Shown here piece after piece: positions 1 to 11,730 of a DNA stretch of 64,000 bases (its first letter is position 1; every line of letters starts with the position of its first letter). A program made the translations under genes and the position numbers. Source of the stretch: Psococerastis gibbosa. Its lineage: Eukaryota; Arthropoda; Insecta; Psocodea; Psocidae. The notes under the pieces were generated by a model, which ran no database searches, was not told where the DNA came from, and worked only from the letters and a program-made list of their open reading frames with translations. The stretch is from contig OZ020488.1 in the NCBI GenBank assembly GCA_963971405.1, positions 11,101,261-11,165,260 on the forward strand. The letters are read 5' to 3'.

Positions 1-429
1 CACTAACGTTCTACGAACATTTGTGCAGTTAAGGTTAGCATGAAAACAAGACTTTATAGTCTTATTGTTCGCCTTTTGTTTTGTTTACAATAAAGTCGTA
101 TTTTCATTTCATTTCATTTCAGTACAATCATTTGCGAGTTACACCTACTACAAATTATATTTGCTTTATTTAATATGTGTATTATTTAATATTTGTTTTC
201 AAAGTAGCTGCGCTTCGGAGAAAAGCCTTATGGTCTCAGAGACGAAGAGGCAAAAATCCCTAAAGTGTACCTCCTCGTGGTGAAAATGGAAGCGCGTAAT
301 GGCGACTGAACAGATAGGGGACCGAGTTTGAGCCGGGATAAGCGAAAACCAGTCTTTTCTGGTCAGGGCACTGTTTTGTCCTGAGGTTGGGAAGCTGGCC
401 CCGAAGGCGGAGGAACTCAATAAAGAGTC

Positions 430-640
430 AACGGCATAAGGATGCAGAAGGCAACGGGAAACCACTGCATTTCTAGTAGAGTTATAAATCATGACTAAGT
501 GTATTCGATGTTCTAAATACTTGACTTCTTTATGGGGAGTCCGAAGTACGGAATATCTACGTGTGTGTTCGTTTAATGATTGATACGAATGTCATGATAA
601 TCGCCAATCTTTCATAGAAGAGGCATTAGAAGAAGAAAAT
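430..640 (+). mobile_element. SINE-like dispersed repeat, family D, copy 1
   Basis: Shares the block GATGCAGAAGGCAACGGGAA (about 453-472) with a copy at about 5900-6066. Its 3' part (GATAATCGCCAAT, then GAAGAGGCATTAGAAGAA) recurs at 61405-61480. The A-rich ends of the copies suggest LINE-mobilised retroposons. I cannot place the family. Confidence 0.55.
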
Positions 641-1303
641 AGCCATGGAATGCTTCAGAAAGGATAGCATCAGGCTATGTCACAAAAGATTAAATCTTTA
701 AAACTTAAATTAATTACACACCCATAAAATGTTATTTTCTACAACTCTACTATTGGGTATTACCACTAAGCATCAAAATAAGGAGCAGCAGTTAATTACA
801 CAGTAGAAATTTGTACCTTGCTATGGCAGGAAATCTTGGTAGCCAACTGGATACATGACATGGCTGTCAAGCAAGCTTCCATCTTCATGTCACCCTCCAC
901 AAATTTCCACGCCTTATTGTTTTGCGCTGCAGTGTTGCTGCATAGATAATGTAACCAAAACCTTTAAAAAAAATGTGCAGTGGTGAGCCGCAGGAACAAG
1001 GCTAGGAACAGTGAGGCGAAAGCCCTATATAATACAGTACAGGCATATCGTAAATAACTTAACAAAAGTTCACGTTTACTTTGTAAGTAAGGGGTCCGTC
1101 TCCAAAATTCAAATTTCTGCTAAAATGATACAAATATTGCCTGCAGTTTTATTTTTTTATTTTATAGTTTTTAAGGGCGTTTGCAAGTTGGATCTTGCTT
1201 TTACACCAGCCGCGTATGAATTTCCCTAGTTATATCTGGGTCATCAAGCCAGAGGAGGTTAGAAACTTTAACACTGCAGTCGTTTTGTTTTGGTTGTCAC
1301 TGA

Positions 1304-1698
1304 GGCGCCGATTCCACCGACCGGCTAGGGCTAAATACAAAAACGGTGACGTAATAGCAGACATTCAAGACTTAGGCGGAGTTTCCACCGACCCCGCATT
1401 GCAGAATGCAAATGACATTGACGGAAATGTTTGTTTTCCTCTATGCCATAGTTAAAATTGATCAATGATCATACAGTAAAATCACAAACAAACAAACTAA
1501 AATTAAAAAATGGCGTCATGGGATATGTTAAGTACAAACATTTTAATAGATTTCTATAAAAAGAAAAATTCTAATTTCCGTCAATGTCATTTGCATTCTG
1601 CAATGCGAGGTCGTTGGAAACGCTACATAAGTCTTGAATGTCTGCCACCACGTCACCGTTTTTGTATTTAGCCCTAGCCGGTCAGTGGAATCCCCGCC
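1304..1698. mobile_element. PIF/Harbinger-type MITE with a second MITE nested inside
   Basis: The outer element starts GGCGCCGATTCCACCGACC and ends with the inverted form at 1698, flanked by TGA and TAA (an original TAA duplication, now diverged by one base). Its arms include GACGTGGTAGCAGACATTCA-like sequence. Near its centre a related element (1375 to about 1626, GGCGGAGTTTCCACCGACC) has inserted at TTA. The inner copy carries the internal block ACTCTATGCCATAGTTAAAA seen in the 12642 and 14082 copies. Superfamily is inferred from the 3-bp TWA duplication and GG-starting TIR. Confidence 0.75.
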
Positions 1699-2065
1699 TA
1701 AACAAATAAATTCAAATGAGCTGACAGTAGTAAAAAATATTTGATGGCCTACTTGTCAAACATGTCGATGGTCAGGAAGAGAATCTCTGGCGGCATCTCA
1801 AAAAGGTGGCACACGCGATGGAAGAATTTAGCAGTCTTTCGTGAGTAGAGTCCAAATCTTAGTGAGTTTAATGGCATAGATAAGAGTTCGGACACTTCAG
1901 CCTTGTTTTTGCGATTTAAAAAAGAACGCCACTCTGAATGATAGATTCCAGGTTTTAATTCTTCATCTGCAATTTAAAGGGATTCCCGACGTATAACAGA
2001 TTATCAACATCACACTATAACATGAGCGAGTTTTTTTTTTTCATTTAGGGCGCGAGGCCACATTT

Positions 2066-2210
2066 GACTTCGATAGCCACTTGGTAGCGTGCTTGTACTT
2101 GTGCGAGTCTCTACGCGCCACGCGAACGGAGACGTGTGGTAACTCAACACGGGTAAAGAGGCGACTGAAGATGTCAATCGGATACATTCATTAACTTCTT
2201 TGTATGCCAT
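2066..2210 (+). mobile_element. SINE family A, copy 1
   Basis: Homologous copies lie near 16336 (reverse), 26545, 29852 and 31331 (reverse). The head (CGATGGCCAGGTGGTAACGTG in the best copy) resembles a tRNA A box; I do not see a convincing B box. The common 3' part ends GTCAATCGGATACATTCATT followed by an A/T-rich tail. Confidence 0.65.
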
Positions 2211-2290
2211 TATCCTTTTTAAAAAAAAATAAAAATAAAAATAAATGTTTGTGGCATATGCGCCAAATTATCATAGTAATTATATCATTG

Positions 2291-3523
2291 CTAGGAGTTC
2301 AGTGTGCTAGAGAAAGGCTGAAAGTGTCGTCTCCCAGGATTTGAGGGAGTGTCGATTTTATATTGTACTTTATACGGGCCGTCTGGTAGAACGGACAATC
2401 TTTGAGTGTGTGTTGCACAGTAAGTAGGCAAGTACACAGGTGGGCCAGCCGCCATACCAAGTTGAATCCAGCGGACCAGAGCAGGTTCAAAGCTGCAGAT
2501 AACTAGGTCGTGCACAGTACCGGTAGGGAAACATGGTAGGACTTGTCCTGGACTGACTTACTTTGACTTATGGTGGCTGGGTGGGTCCGGGGGGACCTTT
2601 CGCCGCGTACACACAAGCTCGCCATCTCTTTCGGTCATGCGCCGTCTCTCTCCAGCTCTGACGATCAATGCCTGTCCTGGTCCTTGTCCTGGTCACCTCC
2701 GAACTAAACGTGTGACTTCACTGTGTTTCCCAAGTGGTTCGGAATCCACTATAATCAGGAGGTCCACTGTCCTATGGGCTGGCGTAGGACAGTCAAGTCG
2801 TGGTCGCTCTTTGGGCCCAAATATGAGGCCTAAGCCGTTATTAACCGATGAACACTACTACTACTAAGTACACAGGTGTACTGGGGCGGTAGGTATACGT
2901 TCATTAGGTATGAGTGAGTCTAATGCGTATGTGCTAGGCCTATGCGCAATCTCGTGAGTGATATTTCAAAGGGGCGCAACCTTTTGGATGTCTCCCACTC
3001 GCCTATATTGGGCTTCATAAGTTTTTTATATGTTGTCTGGTGTGATTCCGTCTCTGCCGTCTGCTTAATAATTATGTGTTTAGTGGTAAAGTTTATTCTA
3101 TCTGCAGTTGGGATAACTGTTAGCGGGGAGGTAGCTAAACCTGCCGCTTCCTTGGCGGCTTTGTCTACACAGTCATTGAGCGTGACTCCTGAATAGGATA
3201 GCAACGGTAATATAACAATAATCTTGTCAATTAAATTCTGTAATTCGATGAGCCAGTCCCCCCCCCCCTTCTTCCATACAATGAGTAAGCTTGAACAGCA
3301 CTGAGACTGTTTCTGACACCGGGCACAGTAAAAGGCATTGTAAGATGGCATAGAGCTCTACAGTAAAAACTGAGTTAGCAGGATGTAAGGGGAAAAGGGA
3401 TTTTTCTTTGCTGGCGGAAACAAAAGCCACAGCACCCTCTCCTGCGTCAGATTTGGGGCCATCCCCACCTTGATCTGTGTAGAACTGAAGATAGGGCCGA
3501 CTTGAGTATTTCGCACGCATCAT
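2291..3523 (-). mobile_element. Non-LTR retrotransposon 3' remnant (RNase H and C-terminal region)
   Basis: The minus strand reads RNase H-like protein from 3523 downward (FYTDQG, GAVAFVSASKEKS, then NSVFTVELYAILQCLL), followed by the post-RNase H segment (SLTRLRIGLAHTH). After a 423-bp SINE insertion (2443-2865) it continues with a C-terminal block reading TVQHTLKDCPFYQTAR and ILGDD. That layout fits Jockey/R1-type LINEs with an RNase H domain. Reverse transcriptase is missing, and the frame is broken several times, so this is a dead 5'-truncated copy. Confidence 0.75.
2443..2865 (+). mobile_element. SINE-like retroposon family C, copy 1, with 13-bp target duplication
   Basis: Bounded by AAGTACACAGGTG at 2430-2442 and again at 2866-2878. 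Its right end is a short (ACT)n tract. Related copies lie at about 14760-15010 and 27205-27500 (reverse), 37255-37630 and 52690-53190. This copy has about 130 bp extra around 2545-2675 relative to the 27-kb copy. A perfect 13-bp duplication plus trinucleotide tail indicates LINE-type retroposition; the source of the head is not identified. Confidence 0.75.
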
Positions 3524-4969
3524 GTTAATGTGTTTTTGGATGAAGAGGGGCGAGATATTATTTTTGCTGCTAAAAGTCTTAAATCGTCATGGATAATAAT
3601 TTTGAGCGAGCTATTTCATATTTTTGTATGAATATGATGGGATAGATAATACGGGAAATTTTGTTACAAATCTGAGACGCATTTTCCGCTGCGGAACGCT
3701 TCACGGAACACATTCCAACTTTCACAAAGGCTTATTCGTCAATGGTCTAAGGCACATTACAAAAAGGACGGTACCTACCTAATAAAATTTATCATTATGC
3801 ATTTAAGAATATCGGCTACCTACTTTAGAACTTACCGAGCCATTCAGGAATCCAAAACTCTGCATCTCTTGACAAAATAGAGCTCATAGTCATATTTTAC
3901 ACAAGACAGTTCTATTGAACAATTAAATTATTCCAGAACCGTTAAGCCATGTGATTGTGTGAACTATGAAGCTATTGTCAGTTGTCTATGTTTAGTGTGA
4001 TTGCCAGTAATGCCAGTGATTCTGATTGGCTTGGCTAATTTTAATTTTTGTTTGTATACAGACAATAATGAATAAATTGAAGGTCAAATGTTTTCAGGGC
4101 CCTTTTTGGGCCTTGTTAAATTTTTAAAATTAACCGCCAAAATTTAAAGAGTATTTTTGAAAACAAATGCTTACCCTTTACATTTGTAAAAGAACCGGTG
4201 TGCTGGATAAGTACTGTAATAATTATGTTCATGGTAAATAAGTGTCCGTCAAAAATATTAGTTACTTTTGCAGAAATGCTTCTCTCCACTTCGATTCATT
4301 AAATTGGCCAGACCTATTACGTCGGGACGACCTATCGCTTTTTTTTTTTAATATAACAAATCCAATAATTGGCACTATCCGACCAGGACATTTTGGAACA
4401 CTTATAAAAATCGAATTAACTCGGGTGTTTTTGAACAAACTAAGTGTTCCAAATGTCATCTTATCGTCGTCGAAATGCTACATATCACTACGATTTATAT
4501 TTCATATTAGACTCACATTAATTTTCCTCCTTGGATTGCCTATGTCCCTAGTGTTATTCTGAACTTCAATTGTGAACGTTTCTTTTAGCTCCCAACTCTT
4601 CCTACTTCAACACTTCAGTTATCACTATAATTTAGTACCTTATTAAATTTGTCACTCCCAGGAAGTTCAACCTACGGGTTTTTTAGGGGAGCCTCGTTGC
4701 ATATGTGTATTTTCTTTATCTATATCCATTGTCCTCCTTCCTTACGATTGACCTACCGCATAAATAATGATAGCGCTATTTTTACTTTACCTCCATTCGC
4801 CTGTACTTGAATTTATTTTAATTCGTATCAATTTAGCCCAAAACCTCAGGAATCAGGATAAGTTATCAATCTGACTTGCCTGATTAAGTCCTCACTCATA
4901 AATGCCAATAAGACAATAGCACTGGTGACTGGTTAATAAATTAAAACATTAACCGAAAAATTATGTTTG

Positions 4970-4975
4970 TTTATT
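4970..4975 (-). terminator. Poly(A) signal overlapping the RPL14 stop codon
   Basis: The minus strand reads AAG AAA TAA ACA at the end of RPL14, so AATAAA is formed by the last two bases of the final Lys codon, the TAA stop and one following base. I see no other AATAAA just downstream. If used, the 3' UTR would be only about 10-25 nt, short even for a ribosomal protein mRNA. Confidence 0.65.
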
Positions 4976-7047
4976 TCTTTGCCTTCTGCGACTTCTTTGG
5001 CTTGCGACCATAGCCCTTCTTGCCTTTATTCTCCTTAGTTGACTTATCCCTAAGTCTGTTGTCGACCTTTACGAGCTTGTTGAACTCAATGGTTCGGATG
5101 TGATTCCTTACACGACGTGCTTGTCTCAGCTTGAACCTATCAAGATCCGTCATCGTGCGTCGCTGAAACAAAATAAAGCAATTGTTTACTATATTATATA
5201 TTATAAACGCTATTACGGATAGTAATAGAACTAGCAAAAAAAAAGTGGTAGTGAAGTCAGAAGATGACATGGCTTCATATATCGATCAGCCGGCAATTCC
5301 TATCAAAGAGTCATGGTTCATCATTTCTTCCACCAAAACTTGACACAAATACACAAAATTTTTCCATCGGACACAACGACTTTCGAATCTATTTGGTGGT
5401 GCCTTGCTGAATTGAAGAGATTTACTATTTACTATATTATATCTTATAAACGCTATTACGGATAGTAATAGAATTAGCAAAAAAAAATTGAAGAGAGCCC
5501 CTACTTATGTTTTCTTATTTTAAGCAGCGTGGCAGTTCTCATTTCTATTAGGCTTGTTTCATAGGGGTAGCCTACGCATAAGTGAGAGCATGGGCCCCCT
5601 GGAAAGCTCATTAGTTAGAATCAACGTGAAATGCAACAGATTTTCAATTGTAACCAAATTAATTACTTTGATACGTAGGGTGAAGAATGTCAGGCTCTTT
5701 TATAAATATATTGTATATGCCATTACATTTTACCTTCATAACACAGTAGGTTTAGCACAAGCACGAGAGGTAACTTAACCTGCTATTTAGATTTAATTAG
5801 CTTGTAAACAACAAAGGTAAGTTGTCAATTGTCTCGGGAAATTGTTTCTCCCCTTTTCAGATGAATTCGGGACCATTTGGGAGCATTTAGCAATAGCCCA
5901 CTGGGTAAGTTCTGTGCCTGTCCTAGGCCTGCAGGAAACCAGTATCCCTAGTTTTTAAAAATGCAGAAGGCAACGGGAAACCACTGACTTATAGTACAAT
6001 TCCCTAGTTAAGTCATTATGACAGCAATGATGATCTTCGATGAAAGAGGCATAAGAGAAAAAAAATGAAAACCACTTACCAGACGCTTGGCTTTATTATT
6101 AAGCGCCCATGCGCTTGTTTTCCATTGTTCACTGATTTTGTTTTCAGCCCAAACTTTACGTACAACTCTTGTGGAGGCCTTGTAGGGGAACTTGATCAAA
6201 TACTTGGTAAGTCGCATTTGATTCAGTCGAACTGCTATTCTGGGTACATCTGTTGCAGGACCATCGACCAAAGCCTGCAGGGAATAATAAGAAATTCTTA
6301 AAAATCACATAGACTTGCCAATAAAGAAACGTTAAAACATAATAGTATTCAGAGCATGTGTGCTGATCTTCAATTATCGATCAGTTGGCAATTCCTATCA
6401 AGACACAGGTTCATCATTTACACAAATGTTATGATATGATCACCCTTATAACTAACTTAAAACAACCTATGTATTAGGTACATGTAGTTGTTAGATAAGC
6501 TAGTACGCCATTACCATTTCAATGTTGAATCCGAAGTAATTCGTAATAATTTTAAGGTGGTTAGGGTTAGAAAACAGTAAAATGTATAGCTTAAAACATG
6601 AGACAGGTAGTGTGCAACTATAAATAACGTATTGAATTGTAAAAGCTACCTAATATTTGTCCGTTGCTGATATGCTGACGTTTAGAAACAAATGAGTACT
6701 CACCCGAGTTTGGTCAATAACGTCTACAATGGCAGCGAGCCGTCCAGAATAAGGTCCATTGGAAATATAAGCCACTCGGCCTGTCTCGACATATCTTGAA
6801 AACGGCTAAAACAAATTATTAACATTATCAAAAGACAAAATACACATTACAAACGTGGAACCACTACCAGATAAGGTTAGTCAGTACCTGAAGCAATGTC
6901 TGCAAATGGACATGCTACACTAATTTCTAAATAATCTAACATAATTTTTAATCTATTATTACACAATTGCAATAACTTGTAGGTAAGGGTACACACTAAT
7001 CAGCGCAAATTAAATTAAAAATATTTTTTTGATAATCAACTCACCAT
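4971..7047 (-). CDS. RpL14: 60S ribosomal protein L14 (eL14), four coding exons
   Basis: Structural protein of the large cytosolic ribosomal subunit. Coding exons on the minus strand: 7045-7047 (the ATG alone), 6704-6805, 6080-6274 and 4971-5162. They join into 163 codons plus TAA with no frame break. Every junction is GT-AG (donors GTGAGT, GTGAGT, GTAAGT). Residues 2-35 read [20 protein letters not shown] and on to IVDVIDQTR, the KOW-like eL14 fold. The next exon gives [20 protein letters not shown], then [20 protein letters not shown]. The last exon gives [17 protein letters not shown] and a Lys-rich tail. Wording and length are closest to insect L14. The ATG is chosen because it lies immediately at the first donor, as is common in ribosomal protein genes, and no other in-frame ATG exists upstream in that short exon. 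Confidence 0.96.
5185..5490. repeat. Local direct duplication inside RPL14 intron 3
   Basis: About 60 bp at 5185-5245 (TTATAAACGCTATTACGGAT core followed by AGTAATAGAACTAGC and an A run) recurs at 5428-5490 with few changes. Both units lie just upstream, in transcript sense, of the last RPL14 exon. It looks like a recent local duplication with no visible coding content. Confidence 0.7.
5900..6066 (+). mobile_element. SINE-like repeat family D, copy 2, beside the RPL14 exon 3 donor
   Basis: Carries ATGCAGAAGGCAACGGGAAA, then ACAATTCCCTAGTTAAGTCA, and ends GAGGCATAAGAG plus an A run at about 6057-6066. The A run stops some ten bases from the RPL14 exon 3 splice donor (GTAAGT at 6074-6079). The insertion therefore lies in the intron without touching the splice signal. 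Confidence 0.6.
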
Positions 7048-7110
7048 CTTGTTGCGAATTGCCGGAAATGGCCGAAGCTTAACAGGCGGTCGACAAAAAA
7101 GCCGGAAGGG
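7048..7110 (-). promoter_or_regulatory. RPL14 5' UTR and probable TOP start
   Basis: Upstream of the ATG the minus strand reads TTTCCCTTCCGGCTTTTTTG. A transcript starting at the C of CTTTTTT (about 7101) would have a 5' terminal oligopyrimidine tract, the usual translational control element of ribosomal protein mRNAs, and a 5' UTR near 54 nt. CTTCCGG next to it is a common core-promoter element. The start site is inferred from sequence alone. Confidence 0.55.
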
Positions 7111-8684
7111 AAATATGTCGAATTTACAAAATAGCGGGTAAAATCGAAATTTTATTCAGTATTTAAAATTTAAAGTTAATGTTAAGTTAAAATATATCAA
7201 TGTATATTAATTTTATTCCATTTTCAGGCTAATGTTGCGACAAAGCAGTCAATGAAAACAAATATACTGTTTTATACCCTTTATAGGATTTCTTCAAAAG
7301 CTTAGCTAGTAAAAGTGCCTAGTGGAGTGTGGAGGTACCATACTTAGATTGAACCCTTTGTTTTTACTTCCTCATCTATTGTGTGTCCAACCAATTTGCG
7401 ATAATATCCTTGTCTCAGTATAGTCTCAAGAAGGGATATTCACTTTTTATCATATGCATTGTTTACTATAAAGACATTCTTTAATTTTCTGTTTTTTTTC
7501 TTGCTGTATTCACCCAACTTGGCAGATGAATAGGGACAGCGAGAAAAAAAAATCGTAATTCTAAAAGTTTGAGACTTTGTCTATGTCAACGTGAAGCACC
7601 CTACAGATACAAACTCATAAATCTGACTATTAAACTTTGCGGCAGCTGTGGAATGGGGAATTATTTATCTTGCTAATACCGGCGCAACCATTGTCACCTA
7701 TACTTGGAAATCTTCGCCCTCAGTGATTACTGTACTGAGACTTCAATATAGCTAATGGGCTGGCCATACAATAAAATATTTTTCTATAGGCCTATGCCTC
7801 AACTCTATGGGGCTGGGCATTCCAAGAAGTATAGGCTACGTGACATCCAGTTTCCTCCTGATCGCATTTCTTCATCTATGACAGTTATAATTATCACTGT
7901 TCCCCCCAGGCAACCATGCGTCAAATCCTGGGACATACGAAGGAGCAAGTCAACGATGAGTTGATGCTCCTGTACACTTCAGGAATTATAGCCCAAATCT
8001 ACCTCAGGTAGCTTTCACACACTTACACACCAGAGCATATATTTTAAGGAAGCCCCATTGGGGCAAGCGTCCCCCCCAGTGAGGTGATTTTGCCCCCTAC
8101 TTTTGGGCATATTGCCCCACACAAATTTCAAATTCCAAGACTAACAAAACTAAAAATTAAAAAAAAGTTGTCAAAAATAAAAAAGTGCGATTATTTAGAA
8201 CTACTGTAGGTATACTAACCATTATTAAAAATAATAGACCTAATCTGAACTTATTTATGGAGGGGAGGTGGATACAAGCGAAATTAAGACTATATAGAAT
8301 AGGATTTCAATTTGTGACACCAAGTGAAAATTTCTTAAAATCTGCTCTGTCACACACATAATATAGGCTATACATTGAACTGTTTTGACGGTCCCTGGGC
8401 GACCTTGTCCAGTCCGCTCCTGATTACAGTCACAATTACACTGTAACGACAATAATGAACTAGGTGGGCCCATAAGCAAGCCCTAGCTTGCAGTCACCCT
8501 CAAAATAAGTTAAAACAAAAAGTTATATTACTAGCTGCCTACACACCTATCTATTGTATAAGTATACGGGCGCGGTACAACAATGGATACTGGTATAGGT
8601 ATAGGTTGTTTATATTTTATCATATAATTGCCCAGTTTCCATTTTGTAGAAACTCCAATCTGCCGTACGTCATGCGGTAAGGGA

Positions 8685-8870
8685 TCCAGCGGAAAAATTA
8701 GTGGGGGGGGGGGGGGGGGTTACAAGTTGTATGTAAGTTTAAAAGGTAATTTTTTTTGTTGAAAAGTTGAGTTTTATTCAATTAAAATAAAAAATATTAT
8801 ACTATCTTATGAAAATTTCTTTCTTCATTTCATGACCCCCTGAGCCTAAAACCACCCTCCGTTCAAAATG
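8685..8870. mobile_element. Partial hAT-like MITE with long G run
   Basis: GGGATCCAGCGG followed by an 18-base G run and TTACAAGTTGTATGTAAGTT matches the interior of the intact element at 48276-48445. A reverse copy of the interior lies near 33395-33530. The right terminal repeat is degraded here, so no target duplication can be read. Confidence 0.5.
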
Positions 8871-9342
8871 TTATATATATCGATTTTAGGAAACACTCTA
8901 ACTTCCGTAAATATTATCCGATTTTGATTTAACTTGGCACAAAAATTGATCATACAAATGTCTTGATCGAGTTCGTTAACCAGCTAGATCCACTATTTAG
9001 TTACAAGACGGCGGCCGATTGAAACCTTGTATAATTCATATCTCAGTTAATATTGGTCGCAGAGGAATGAATTAAAATTTGGCTGAAAGTCCGTATTATT
9101 ATCTACGATAATGGTAATCACCACTTTTTACGACAAATAAACCATTTTAAGATGGCATCCAGTCAGAGTGAAAATAATTTGATAAATGAAAGTTCATAGC
9201 CGGCATTGTGGTTCGAAATTTGGAACACAAGAGTGTTTTGTGTGTTGATGTTGTGGTAGGGAAAATAATGAAGTATTTTTTATTTGTTATTACATACATA
9301 GCGTAGAGGAACAGCAGGGTCTGCGGAATCTCCCTACTCCTG

Positions 9343-9514
9343 CAGCCTGATCGAGGCGATTATAATACCGGTATTTATTTAATCCCCTGGTATTAAAAAT
9401 GTAAACAAGATAATTGCATAATGGAAAGTGCCATTCAAAATTTGTTTGTTTACAGTTATAATCCTAGGGTATTTATTTAACCCCGGTATTATAATCGCCT
9501 CGATCTGCAGACTG
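9343..9514. mobile_element. Palindromic CAG/CTG MITE, copy 1
   Basis: Starts CAGCCTGATCGAGGCGATTA and ends with the inverted form. The interior has ATGTAAACAAGATAATT and TTGTTTGTTTACAGTTATAA arms that pair. Copies at 13326, 29784 and 35589 share the whole structure. No coding capacity. Confidence 0.7.
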
Positions 9515-11068
9515 ATCGGCCAGAGCCGAAAGGGATTTTTTTTTTCTAATTAAATCAGAACTTAACGAAAAAACGAAATTAACACTGTTAAAATGCAATG
9601 GGGTCCAACTGCATGTCCCAATGGGTTGTAAGTAGGGCCTGAGTATATTTTAACAACCAATTTATCGATTCTCCGGCAGTTTGGTCTATCTGGCGAAATT
9701 ATCAATTGGCAAATGTTAGAGGTAACCTAGATTTAAAAAAAAAGTCCATTGTAAAGTGCCTGTCGTGGAACCGCAGGAGATTGTAAAATTATAATATACG
9801 ATAAATTGATTTATAACAATATAGTCAATATAATATTATTGAGCCTCTAACGCAATAGGCCGAAGAGATTTTATGTTTGCATTGATTATAATCAAGGTTA
9901 TGGGAACCCCTAACGAGCTATCTACCTGTAGCTACCCCAACTCAATGTCAGCAGTTGTCCTTGGAGAACAAGGTCGTTGCGGAAATTTCAAAAAAACATA
10001 GTAATGGAGTGCTACCAAAAGTTGATCGTTATTGCAGGTTAGGTATCCAGCAAGTTAAAGGCTCATGCTATTTTCGATTTTTATGCCTATTTATTTTTTA
10101 TGGAAGTAATTTCCTACATTGGCTCGTAAACGTGCGAAATTACAAGTTATCCACCAGCCCTAACATAACTAAAAACCATTACGTCTAGTATATTAATGGT
10201 GTTCCTTGACTTGAAGAAATAAAATAGAAAGTTCCTATTACGGTACCCAATAAACTTAGGTTTGAAGGCAATTAGACGTCAAGTGTCAGGACTGTATGTA
10301 GTCTATTTTTCACAGTAAGGCAAGAAACTGTTTCAGGTGGGATCGCCAAGTTTACAAGTTAAAACAGCCCTTAGTCCACCATTTGAATGGTGGAATAGGT
10401 TAAATGAAACATTGACCACATTGAGCAAATGGAATCAAAACATCTCTTCGCATAGACGCAATTGTCATTTTGGAACAAAAATCAAAAGTCATTTAAAAAG
10501 TCAACAAAATCACAAATGAGAAGTTTGGAGGAAAACCAAAATTGGTGACAACTAATTAACATCTAAGACATGATTTTTTACATCACAACATCATCTTTAC
10601 CCCAAAAAATATCAGACAGCTCACGTTACTTAAATTCTGAAGCGTCTAACTCATAATGTATAAAATGTCTCATGGGTTCCCTCTAAACGCCTCAAATATT
10701 TCTGTTATAAATGATAAAACATTTAAAGGCCTACAAAGTTATTTACAAACTAAAAATAATAGACTATAGAAGATTACCACTAAATAGTCCAGCAAAATTT
10801 ATTTGAAAATTTGGCCAGATTGCATTGATTGTTTCTAAAAAAAATTCAATATACCCTAAGTCACTCACAGATATCTTCACTTGTTGAATAATTTCCTAAG
10901 TATTAACAAGCTACCATAACCTATATCGGCCCAGAATAAAATTTAACGTTCAGTTATGATATTAAGAATTGGATAACCATACACTCAAGAAAACACCTTC
11001 ATTTAGTTGATTGGCCAGTTAAACAAGCTATAAATCGTGTATTATGTAAAAGGTTCAAGAAATGAATT

Positions 11069-11074
11069 TTTATT
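11069..11074 (-). terminator. Candidate CPT1 poly(A) signal
   Basis: First AATAAA on the minus strand after the CPT1 stop, about 657 nt downstream. I see no closer canonical hexamer. Placement is by sequence only. Confidence 0.4.
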
Positions 11075-11730
11075 TTGTGTATTTATAACCTTGTGAGTGG
11101 TTATGGAAAGAAAGCGGCAAGGAGTTTTAATACTTGCATCATCTAGCTGGCGTTATTCTTACGCTTGCATGGGCATTCCATGCAGAGCACTTACACTTAT
11201 GTTCTCAAAATATTCATATTTATACTCTCAAATTTTTTTTCACATCTCGCATAAGTCAGTAATTCACAAAATTTCAATTCCCAGTTCCCACCTTTCCGTA
11301 ACACTAACAACACAGCCTAATTGGAGCCTTACACATCGTAATGCGCATGTGCAAAATTGAAGATTTCATTTCGGCCAAGACAACTAGTCTATAGTTAAAT
11401 ATATTTTTAAGGTTAATTAAACACAACGAAGTTAAATAATAATCCACAGCGGAAAACAATTTTCTCGTAAGTTCTATATCACCAGGCCAATCAACCACAC
11501 CAAGGAAAAACCATATTAAACGAAAAACACAGAAAGACTCGTGTTGTGGATTAAGTTAATTTTCTTAAGAACCCACCACATCCTCTACATACTATTAGTA
11601 ATGTCCTAACATAAAATTGACGCAACAAATCGTTCTAGGCCGTCCATGATTAATAGTAACACAAGTCAACAAAAAAGTAGCGCCATTACTATTCTTTAAA
11701 AAATCACTAGCTTAATATATGATTTAGCCC

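Larger units (their letters stand above)
1..4969. other. Gene-free left flank, mostly repeats
   Basis: I see no exon of a recognisable host gene here. The stretch holds a SINE-like repeat (about 430-640), a nested PIF/Harbinger MITE (1304-1698), a tRNA-like SINE (2066-2210), and a LINE remnant (2291-3523) split by another SINE. From about 3540 to 4969 I recognise nothing except AT-rich sequence and the probable end of the RPL14 transcript. Short open frames here have no domain or splice support. Confidence 0.6.
7112..11068. other. Intergenic stretch between RPL14 and the CPT1 3' end
   Basis: Holds a partial poly-G-bearing MITE (about 8685-8870) and a palindromic CAG/CTG MITE (9343-9514). The rest is AT-rich sequence with short open frames lacking domains or splice context. 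The two genes end and begin here in the same orientation, so no bidirectional promoter is expected. Confidence 0.55.
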
